A stretch of 64,000 nt of DNA from NCBI RefSeq assembly GCF_016801985.1, contig NZ_JAEVLS010000001.1, forward strand, positions 1,426,001 through 1,490,000, written 5' to 3'. How positions within the stretch are numbered: position 1 is the first letter of the stretch; every line of letters starts with the position of its first letter. Made by a program: the position numbers and the translations under genes. The notes below the pieces were generated by a model. That model was not told the origin of the DNA, did not search any database, and saw only the letters and a list, made by a program, of their open reading frames with translations. The DNA is from Steroidobacter gossypii. Its GTDB lineage: Bacteria; Pseudomonadota; Gammaproteobacteria; Steroidobacterales; Steroidobacteraceae. This document shows positions 57,600-64,000 of the stretch, one piece after another.

Positions 57600-57632
57600 G
57601 CCGGGCGGGATAAGATTCCGCCCGGCTTTTTT
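57600..57632 (+). terminator. intrinsic terminator after the CsgG/SH3 gene
   Basis: A 9-bp GC stem GCCGGGCGG / CCGCCCGGC, 9-nt loop, followed by six T residues, 18 nt after the stop. Confidence 0.92.
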
Positions 57633-57744
57633 ATTTCTGCTCTGTGGTTGATTTGCTCCTTGGCTACTGTTGGAACAGCGACAGATCGTTGATACGAACG
57701 GAACCGTCCTGCTTGGTCGCCACCAATGGGAGAGGGGAGCTACA

Positions 57745-57825
57745 GTGAACCCCGCCAGCGGAACCAGAGAGTTCGCGTTGCGCGATCCGGACGGTTACGA
57801 CGTCATGGTCAGTGCGCTTAGCTGA
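57745..57825 (+). pseudogene. C-terminal remnant of a VOC family protein
   Basis: An open tail of about 27 codons ending ...REFALRDPDGYDVMVSALS then TGA. The REFALRDPDGY string is the final metal strand of VOC proteins, but the rest of the fold is missing upstream and that part is interrupted. It is probably the leftover of a deleted gene. It lies directly before a frameshifted gene, so this stretch looks decayed. Confidence 0.6.
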
Positions 57826-57827
57826 GC

Positions 57828-58308
57828 GTGAGTATGCGTAATTTGCTGGCACGGATCTGGAGCTCACGGAGCGATGGTTCTGCTCCGTCATCGCTCTTGA
57901 GCGATCCAACCTCCAGGCACGAGCTGAGTCGTCGACGAGAAGCGTGGGTGCTTCTATCGGATCTCTGGCTCGACACGGAAATCAACCGAATACCTGGCGC
58001 GCTCACTCGCGCAACTTCCGTACTCGGTGGAACAACTGGACGAGATCTGTGTGTTCGAGGTCGGTCCTGTCTTGTTCTCGAACCTGGAAAGCGTTGCAGG
58101 CGAGTGGGCGGGATTCGATCCGAGCTGGCTGGAGCAGGAAATATTGAAAGCCATGGCCCATGTCGAGTCCAGAGACAGGGCGTGGCGGCGCAGAAAGCGA
58201 ACCATGCATATCGCCGGCGGCACATGGCAGGAAGTGCGGACCAAGATCGAGCAGATCCGCAACCAGGCGGCCCTCAATATATCTCTCGATCGGCCGCGCC
58301 CGGGCTGA
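57828..58308 (+). pseudogene. frameshifted DUF7079-like gene
   Basis: Two frames together read as one protein. Frame A gives SRRREAWVLLSDLWLDTE (to about 57983). Frame B, shifted by one base, continues STEYLARSLAQLPYSVEQLDEICVFEVGPVLFSN and VAGEWAGFDPSWLEQEI, to the stop at 58308. This is the DUF7079 pattern, broken after LWLDTE. Each part alone is incomplete. A real mutation or a sequencing error would both explain it. The family function is unknown. Confidence 0.65.
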
Positions 58309-58365
58309 CTCGACGCGTATGCTGGGCCGACCCCCAGACGTTCATCGACATATCAGGTGGCCGCG

Positions 58366-58917
58366 ATGGAAAAGCAGGCCCTTGCACCCGGCATCTTCAC
58401 AATCAGTGACGTCCTCGGCGCGGATGAATGCCGCCAGCTGATCGCGCGTGCCGAACGGCGAGGTTTTCATGCCGCCACCGTGGACGCGATCGATGGGCCG
58501 CGGCTGGACAAAGACATGCGGAACAACGATCGAGCGATCGAGGATGACTTCGATCTCGCGCGACGGCTTTGGAGTCGAGTGCGAAAATTCGTGCCTCGCA
58601 CGCTAGGCACGCGCGTGCGAGGGCTCAACGAGCGCTTTCGGTACTATCGATACACTCCCGGCCAGCGGTTCGACTGGCACTTCGATGGCTCCTTCATCCG
58701 CCCGAACGGGGAGCTGAGCAGGCTCACGTTCATGATCTATCTGAACCAGGAGTACCAAGGAGGCGAGACGCGTTTCGAGTCCGTATCGGTCGTCGGCAAA
58801 CCGGGCATGGCGCTGCTGTTCGAGCACGAGCTCCTGCACCAGGGCGCCGAGGTCACCAGCGGAATCAAATACGTGCTTCGCTCCGATGTCATGTACAGCG
58901 GCTGGAAGCAGATTTGA
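58366..58917 (+). CDS. 2OG-Fe(II) dioxygenase, prolyl 4-hydroxylase-like
   Basis: A 183-aa double-stranded beta-helix oxygenase. The iron ligands are His105 and Asp107 (HFD) and His158 (LLHQGAEV), and a basic residue for 2-oxoglutarate lies in KYVLRSDVMY. ERFRYYRYTPGQRFDWHFDGSF is the P4Hc hallmark. The ATG at 58366 has AGGTGG 6 nt upstream; a GTG at 58357 is possible. Bacterial relatives hydroxylate protein or free amino acids. It lies 57 nt downstream of the frameshifted DUF7079 gene. Confidence 0.87.
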   Translation: MEKQALAPGIFTISDVLGADECRQLIARAERRGFHAATVDAIDGPRLDKDMRNNDRAIEDDFDLARRLWSRVRKFVPRTLGTRVRGLNERFRYYRYTPGQRFDWHFDGSFIRPNGELSRLTFMIYLNQEYQGGETRFESVSVVGKPGMALLFEHELLHQGAEVTSGIKYVLRSDVMYSGWKQI

Positions 58918-58920
58918 GCA

Positions 58921-59262
58921 TCACGACGCCGGGTCGTATTGGAAGACGCGCAGTTCCTGGGCGCAACGGCATGCCTTTGCGATCCGCGCAGCCCATGCGA
59001 CTGCCTCGTCGCGCGAGGGCACTTCGAGGATGGTGAAGCCGCCATTCAGCTGGGGCGCCCATGGATAGCCGCCCTCGGCGAACGAGCCGTCAGCCGAGAC
59101 GAGCACGGGCGCCACGCTTTCGTCGATGCCGCCGCCGAAGACGTAGACACCAGCGACCTTCGCTTCTTCGATCACGGCATGGGCGTCGTGGACTACCGCA
59201 TCCCACTCGCCGTCGGGCACGACCATGGCGGCGCTGGGAAAGGAGATCAGGTATTTGGCCAT
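58921..59262 (-). CDS. YCII-related protein
   Basis: A 113-aa protein beginning MAKYLISFPSAAMVVPDGEWDAVVHDAHAVIEEAK, then GVYVFGGGIDESVAPV and GGFTILEVPSRDEAVAWAARIAKACR, the YCII fold. The family includes muconolactone-type and ECF-sigma-linked proteins. AGGA lies 9 nt before the ATG; the frame runs further upstream in non-family sequence. Convergent with the oxygenase gene, stop to stop 3 nt. Confidence 0.87.
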   Translation of the reverse strand: MAKYLISFPSAAMVVPDGEWDAVVHDAHAVIEEAKVAGVYVFGGGIDESVAPVLVSADGSFAEGGYPWAPQLNGGFTILEVPSRDEAVAWAARIAKACRCAQELRVFQYDPAS

Positions 59263-59294
59263 GATGATATTTCCTTGAGAATCGATGACGGTTG

Positions 59295-59756
59295 TCACGC
59301 GAGCATCGATGCTTTGTCGTTGCGTGTCGGAACCCGCCGTGTGTTGGCCTCTGGCGGTGGTACTGGCGGCGGCGGTGTCCACATTGCGCAACTTCCGTCC
59401 GCCGCTTCGAACTGCCGCAGCTCGACGATGGCGCCGATGGCGATTTCCCGGCTACCCATTCCAAGATGACCGTAGCGGCCCTCGGGGCCAACCGTGGCGT
59501 ACACGCGAGCAAACATGACTCGGCTATGACCGTCGCCCGGTATTCCGGTCATCATCTCTGCAAAATCATCGGGAACAGCCGTAATCCACCATTTCTCATA
59601 CGAAGTGTTGGGTAACGGCACGAAGAACGCCTCTTCGAAACCCCACCTGATGCAGCCGCTGTATTCGATGGGGTCATCGGGAATCGCCGTGGCGCTCCAA
59701 GCCACACCCGCGCAGCACGCAACGACCGCGCCGGCCAGCAGGAGATGGCGTTTCAT
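59295..59756 (-). CDS. secreted hypothetical protein
   Basis: A 153-aa product with a signal peptide (KRHLLLAGAVVACCAGVAWSA, residues 2-22). The mature part has paired Cys (SGCIRWGFEEAFF, DGSCAMWTPPP) and a Pro-rich, basic tail. I recognise no family. The ATG at 59756 is chosen because the signal begins there. Located between a YCII and a VOC gene, all on the minus strand with 26-32 nt gaps, so possibly an operon of small proteins. Confidence 0.62.
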   Translation of the reverse strand: MKRHLLLAGAVVACCAGVAWSATAIPDDPIEYSGCIRWGFEEAFFVPLPNTSYEKWWITAVPDDFAEMMTGIPGDGHSRVMFARVYATVGPEGRYGHLGMGSREIAIGAIVELRQFEAADGSCAMWTPPPPVPPPEANTRRVPTRNDKASMLA

Positions 59757-59782
59757 GGCGCGGGCTCCCGAGCTCAACGATC

Positions 59783-60175
59783 CTATTTCACGCGATAGAT
59801 CGCGCAGAGCTTGTGCCCGTCGGGATCGCGAACATAGGCCAGATGCATGGGGCCCAAGCTGCCCTCGCGCAGTCCCGGCGGGTCTTCGATGGAAGTGCCG
59901 CCGTGGGCGAGTGCTGTGTCGTGGAATTCTTTGACTTGCTCCGGCGAGTTGCACTTGAAGCCGATGGTTCCGCCGTTTGCAAACGTCGCCGGCTCATCGT
60001 TGATCGGCTGGCTGATACAAAAGGTGCTGCCGTCGTGTCGATAGAAAAGTCGGATGTGACCGGTAGTTGAGACGTTTCGCAGCGGTTCACGCGCCCCCAG
60101 CAATCCGAGCACAGCGTCGTAGAAGCGCTTCGAGCGCTCGATGTCATTCGACCCGATCATGACGTGATTGAACAT
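59783..60175 (-). CDS. VOC family protein
   Basis: A 130-aa vicinal-oxygen-chelate protein. FNHVMIGSNDIERSKRFYDAVLGLLG starts the first unit, with LAYVRDPDGHKLCAIYR as the last strand. GAGGGG lies 7 nt before the ATG at 60175. Relatives are glyoxalases, dioxygenases and resistance proteins; nothing here fixes the substrate. The first gene of a minus-strand set that continues with a secreted hypothetical and a YCII protein. Confidence 0.87.
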   Translation of the reverse strand: MFNHVMIGSNDIERSKRFYDAVLGLLGAREPLRNVSTTGHIRLFYRHDGSTFCISQPINDEPATFANGGTIGFKCNSPEQVKEFHDTALAHGGTSIEDPPGLREGSLGPMHLAYVRDPDGHKLCAIYRVK

Positions 60176-60370
60176 GTCTTCGCCCCTCGAAGGTCCCGAT
60201 GTCGGGCTCTGGTTCGCCCTGTTGTGATGAGCGGGATGATAGCACTCGAGGCGGCCGAACATGGACCGTGCTGGCGGGGCGATCCTTCCCTGAACTTCCC
60301 ATGGTGCTTCGCTGAAGCCGCCGAGGCGACGTGCGATTGCACGCGCCTGGGCAGATGAAAAGCGCGGCTA

Positions 60371-61957
60371 CTACCTCGGCGCCCGAATCCAATCCAACCG
60401 GTCATCCGGCTCCTTCTTCGGCGACGCGCTCACCCAATTCGCCGCATCGTTCACATCACCCTTGCCCGTGTACTTCGCGTAAGCGGGGTAGGGGAACAAA
60501 GGCCGGGTGCGAACCACCCCTTGCGGGCCGTTCTGTGTGGCGACGACACGATCGGGCGCCTGGCCCTTTTCGACCCACTTCACGATCTCCGGCAGCAAGT
60601 CGAATGTATTCGGCGCGTCGCCGCCGCGGCAATGGAACATGCCTGGCACCATGAACACGCGGAACCACTCGCGCACTTTCTCGCCGCCGCCCTGCCGCGA
60701 TGTCACGTGAGCGTAGTAATCGAGCAGCGCCATCGGCGACACGCCGGCGTCGGCCCAGCCGTGATAAACGATGAGTTTGCCGCCGCGCTGCTCGAACTTA
60801 CGCAGATCGGGCGCTTCGAACGGAGCGACGGGATCATACAAACGCGCCATCTGTTCGGTCTTGGCTACGTCGGTGTCGAAGTCGAAAGTGCGATAGTTGT
60901 AATCGGCCGGCGGATTGGTCGGGAACGCGAGATAACGCAAATAGCCTTCGGCGAGCGAACGGCGGCCCGCGCCACTCCAGGAGAGCTCGCTGCCATAGGG
61001 CGTGGCGCCAGGCATCAGTTTCTCGCCGCGACTGTTGACCGGTCCACTGTACAGAGCCTTGGCGCTTGCGACCTGTTCGGCCGTCAAGCAATCGGGGCCA
61101 TCGTCTTTCTTGCACTGAAGCCTGACCGGATCGAACTTGCATGCGCGCGGATCGGTGAGAATCCCATCGACGAGCCCGTCGAGTTTGTCACACGCCTTCA
61201 TCACGCCTGCGTTCAGCACGGCGAGCTTTGCGGGCGTGAACACTTCGGAGCCATCGTCGCGCAGCAGCTTCTGAGCATCCCAATTGTTGGCGATCGCCCC
61301 CAAGCGGCCAGGGAAGGCGGGATCGCCCGCGATGATGCCGTCGAAATCCTCGGGATAGCGCTGCGCCTCTGTAAGACCTTCACGACCGCCGGTGGAACAG
61401 CCGCGAAAATATGAGCGCGCCGGCCGCTTGCCATAGTAACGTTCGGCCAGTGCCTTACCGGCAACGGACATCAAATGCGTGGAACGGCCAGCGTAATCTT
61501 CGCGAAGCGCAGGATCGCTTCCCCAGATGGGATCTTTGATCGCGTGCCCGACGTGCCCCATGTTGTGAGCGGCGACGACGAAGTTGGCCGCGAGCGCGTC
61601 GGCGCAGTTGTTGATGTTGATCACGCCGCAGAAACCGCCGCAGCCCACCTGAAAATAGCGGCCGTTCCAGCTCTTGCTCGGCAGTCGCACCTCGAACTGA
61701 ATCTGCGGCTGGATATATCCGTTGACCGCGCAATACTCTCCGGTTCCGTCGCCGGCCGGCACCATCCTTGCCGAAAGCACGGACAGCGGCGCTTCGAAAC
61801 TGTTCTTAAAATCTTCCTCGACCAGCCGCTCGCATTGCATCGCGCCGCCGATCTGAGCATCGAGCGCCGCCACCGGAGCAGCTGGCTGCGATGCGTACGC
61901 GCCACCGCTCGCAGCAAGTGGCGCCACGGAGAACAGGACATGGACAAGGATTTTCAT
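60371..61957 (-). CDS. tannase/feruloyl esterase family hydrolase
   Basis: A 528-aa secreted esterase with a signal peptide (MKILVHVLFSVAPLAASGGAYA, 1-22). The catalytic Ser188 is in RGCSTGGREG, Asp403 in HGWADAGVSP, and His442 in PGMFHCRGG. Cys pairs near the Ser and the His (CS, HC) are typical of the tannase-feruloyl esterase fold. It hydrolyses aromatic esters of gallic or hydroxycinnamic acids. The ATG at 61957 is where the signal starts; the frame is open far upstream. Divergent from a TonB receptor gene, which could import the product. Confidence 0.92.
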   Translation of the reverse strand: MKILVHVLFSVAPLAASGGAYASQPAAPVAALDAQIGGAMQCERLVEEDFKNSFEAPLSVLSARMVPAGDGTGEYCAVNGYIQPQIQFEVRLPSKSWNGRYFQVGCGGFCGVININNCADALAANFVVAAHNMGHVGHAIKDPIWGSDPALREDYAGRSTHLMSVAGKALAERYYGKRPARSYFRGCSTGGREGLTEAQRYPEDFDGIIAGDPAFPGRLGAIANNWDAQKLLRDDGSEVFTPAKLAVLNAGVMKACDKLDGLVDGILTDPRACKFDPVRLQCKKDDGPDCLTAEQVASAKALYSGPVNSRGEKLMPGATPYGSELSWSGAGRRSLAEGYLRYLAFPTNPPADYNYRTFDFDTDVAKTEQMARLYDPVAPFEAPDLRKFEQRGGKLIVYHGWADAGVSPMALLDYYAHVTSRQGGGEKVREWFRVFMVPGMFHCRGGDAPNTFDLLPEIVKWVEKGQAPDRVVATQNGPQGVVRTRPLFPYPAYAKYTGKGDVNDAANWVSASPKKEPDDRLDWIRAPR

Positions 61958-62274
61958 CGTGGACTGCACGGGCTTTCCTCTCGACGGGCAAAGTTGAGAA
62001 TTCTTTTCGCCGGGCCGGCGTAAGCGCGATGACGGTGCATGAACTGTGCGCCTGTGCACCATCTTCGCCGCGTTCCCGGCGTGAATCAGGCTTGAATTAT
62101 TACGGCCTGCCTCTCTATGATCGTCATACATCATACAAAAATACCATCGTATTATCGGTTCGAATGGTGGTATGCAAGTTGCATTGCCCAGGTTGCCTGG
62201 GACGCAGTATCGGAAGTTGACGCGTGTGGGGATCGTGATGCCGCAAGGGATCACTTAACTTTTGAGGAGCTTGC
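61958..62274. other. 317-nt divergent regulatory region (tannase / TonB receptor)
   Basis: No gene. It has an A/T-rich island near 62117-62157 with tandem CATACATCATAC half-sites, and a dyad CCCAGG-TTG-CCTGGG at 62187-62201. These are operator-like and could serve both genes; no clear promoter pair was confirmed. Confidence 0.45.
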
Positions 62275-64000
62275 ATGAGATTCAGCACTACCCGGTCGGT
62301 TGGCGGGTTCGCCCTGCGGATGAGCCAGGCCGTGGCGCTGGCAGCGGCCGCGACGGTGCCGGCCGTCAATGCGCAGGAGCCGGTCGTGGAGGAGATCGTC
62401 GTTACCGCCACCAAGCGCGAAACGACCATGAAGGACACCCCGGCCGCCATCGCGGCGGTGAGCGGCGATGCGATTCGCGAAAGCCAGGCGTTCTCGTTGG
62501 AGAGCTTCACGCGCTTGGATCCGTCCATCCAGGTCAACAACCGCGGCGTGGGTGACAACCAGATCATCGTCCGCGGCATCTCCTCGTCCGGCAAGCCCAC
62601 CGTGGGCCTGTATTTCGACGAAGCCGTGATCACCGGCCTCGGTCTCGACGGCGGCAGCGACAATCAGCCCAACATTCAACTGCACGACATGGAGCGCGTC
62701 GAAGTGCTCAAGGGTCCGCAGGGCACGCTGTTCGGCGCGGGCTCGATGAGCGGCACGGTGCGCTTCATCACCAACAAACCAGATCTGTCACGGAGCTCGT
62801 TTGGGTTCAGCGGCTCGGCCGCCAGCGTCAAGGACGGCAACGAGCTGTATCAAGGCGAGTTCATGGCCAACGTGCCGCTGATCCAGGACAAACTGGGCGC
62901 GCGCGCGGTGGTGTGGGGCGATTCCGGCGGCGGTTACATCGACCAGACCAGCTCGGCCGGCTACGCCGAGAACGTGAACGATCACAGCATCTGGGGCGGC
63001 CGGCTGATCCTGGCCTCGCAAGTGACCGATGCGCTCAAGGTCACGGCCACCGGTTTGTATCAGGAGAGCGAGGCCGACGGCTCGCAATATTTCGAGTTCG
63101 GCCAGCCCGATTATCAGAATATTTCTCCCACGCTCGAGCCGTTCGAGGACGAGACCCGGCTGTTCAGCCTGGTGGCGGATTACACCACCGGCTTCGGTGT
63201 GTTCACCGCGACCACCTCGTACATGGATCGCGAGCTGTACTTCTCTCGTGACAGCACGCCGACCGCGCGCTTCTTCGGCGTGCCGTTCGATCTCGCGTAT
63301 CACCAGGGCCAGGAGATATCCAACTGGTCCTCGGAAGTGCGTTTCGCCTCGACTTTCGATGGGCCGCTGCAGTTCGTGGCGGGTGCGTTCTATGCGGAGC
63401 TCGAAGCCGATAGTCAGAATGCCGCGCTGCTGGTGTTCGACGATAGCGGTGTCGCTACCTGCCGCTTTCACAACGACTGCGTCGCCAACGGCTTCGCCTC
63501 CACCGACATCAATTCGGCGCTCGTCGAGACCAACATCGATCAGCTCGCGCTGTTCTCCGAAGTCGAGTACAAGTTCTCGGAAAAGTGGACGGGCACGCTC
63601 GGCGTTCGCTACTACGACGCAGACATCTTCGAAGGCAAGATCGAGACGCAGGAGCTGGCTCGGCCGCCGCAGGCGGAGCCACGAGTGCTGCTGGCTGAAA
63701 CGGTCAGCGAGGACGAAATCAGCTACAACTTCGCATTGTCGTATGCGGCCACCGACGATACGACCTTCTACGCGCGTATCGCTTCGGGCTTCCGTCCTGG
63801 CGGCGTGAACGATTGGCGCTCGGCCGCCGCGCGCGGCGTGTCCGTACCGGCGAAGTACGATTCGGACACGCTGTGGAACTACGAGTTGGGCGTGAAGAGC
63901 TACATGTTCGATCGCGCGCTGTACACCGAATTGTCGGTGTATCGCATCGACTGGTCGGATCAGCAGATCTCATTGCAGGATCCGAACGCCATCTTTGCGT
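62275..64000 (+). CDS. TonB-dependent receptor (cut at the right edge)
   Basis: About 575 codons from the ATG at 62275, open at the window end. The signal peptide ends AVNAQ (about 35). TonB-box VVEEIVVTATKRETTMKDTPAAI leads the plug domain, which has QIIVRGISSSGKPTVGLYFDE and ERVEVLKGPQGTLFGAGSMSGTVRFITNKP (in pieces). The barrel follows. GAGGAG lies 4 nt before the ATG. Such receptors next to aromatic-ester hydrolases often take up the substrate or product; that is inference. Confidence 0.93.
   Translation, partial: MRFSTTRSVGGFALRMSQAVALAAAATVPAVNAQEPVVEEIVVTATKRETTMKDTPAAIAAVSGDAIRESQAFSLESFTRLDPSIQVNNRGVGDNQIIVRGISSSGKPTVGLYFDEAVITGLGLDGGSDNQPNIQLHDMERVEVLKGPQGTLFGAGSMSGTVRFITNKPDLSRSSFGFSGSAASVKDGNELYQGEFMANVPLIQDKLGARAVVWGDSGGGYIDQTSSAGYAENVNDHSIWGGRLILASQVTDALKVTATGLYQESEADGSQYFEFGQPDYQNISPTLEPFEDETRLFSLVADYTTGFGVFTATTSYMDRELYFSRDSTPTARFFGVPFDLAYHQGQEISNWSSEVRFASTFDGPLQFVAGAFYAELEADSQNAALLVFDDSGVATCRFHNDCVANGFASTDINSALVETNIDQLALFSEVEYKFSEKWTGTLGVRYYDADIFEGKIETQELARPPQAEPRVLLAETVSEDEISYNFALSYAATDDTTFYARIASGFRPGGVNDWRSAAARGVSVPAKYDSDTLWNYELGVKSYMFDRALYTELSVYRIDWSDQQISLQDPNAIFA

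Noticed and set aside
57664-57744. Minus-strand fragment ending in ATKQDGSVRINDLSLFQQ
   Set aside because: Looks like a protein end, but has no body, start or family, and lies in a decayed stretch.

Overview
This is a high-GC gammaproteobacterial chromosome segment of about 64 kb. The gene set suggests a free-living, TonB-receptor-rich heterotroph, plausibly Steroidobacteraceae or Nevskiales/Xanthomonadales-like; that placement is inference from gene content, not from any marker comparison. Evidence for the class is the algZ-algR / hemC-hemD neighbourhood, the glnK-amtB-ubiK-comM block and a cytochrome c5 gene, an arrangement reminiscent of pseudomonads, together with a tannase-family esterase next to a TonB receptor, ExeAB-type secretion genes and a PEP-CTERM protein. 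I saw no rRNA, CRISPR array, insertion sequence or integrase. One tRNA (Arg, CCG) is present. The window cuts hemD at its left end and a TonB-dependent receptor at its right end.

1-12.5 kb is a conserved core. An AI-2E transporter-hemC-hemD operon is joined by 4-nt ATGA overlaps. A yqjD-yqjE-yqjK trio runs the other way. The LytTR pair algZ/algR sits behind a dehydrogenase and a DUF4124 protein. amtB is flanked by two different P-II genes, and the first of these has a sigma-54 promoter and an NtrC-type site. ubiK, comM and a membrane-anchored cytochrome c5 follow.

12.7-25 kb is more variable. It holds tRNA-Arg, a Tat-exported beta-helix protein with a phage-tail-like C-terminus, a PEP-CTERM protein, a TauE-like permease, an Lrp regulator, a beta-propeller protein, a second HemD-like protein, a large TonB receptor, two LysR regulators, a rhodanese and an acetyltransferase.

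25.3-28.9 kb is the most unusual block: a truncated LysR gene and then a tight run of exported proteins (di-haem peroxidase, Tat metallophosphoesterase, c-type cytochrome, rhodanese). 28.9-35.3 kb is a TetR-TolC-MFP-RND efflux locus with matching candidate operators. 35.4-39.8 kb has a DAK2-DegV fusion and exeA/gspB; 40-42 kb has a YadG/YadH-type ABC exporter.

42-49 kb holds small enzymes, a tricorn-like protease, and a divergent MerR/DUF2938 pair with a SoxR-box-like operator. 49-55.8 kb is gltB-gltD (glutamate synthase), which complements the amtB/P-II ammonium genes. 55.8-64 kb holds a lipoprotein, a CsgG/SH3 protein, a decayed stretch (VOC remnant and a frameshifted DUF7079-like gene), a 2OG-Fe(II) oxygenase, YCII and VOC proteins, a tannase/feruloyl-esterase and a divergent partial TonB receptor.
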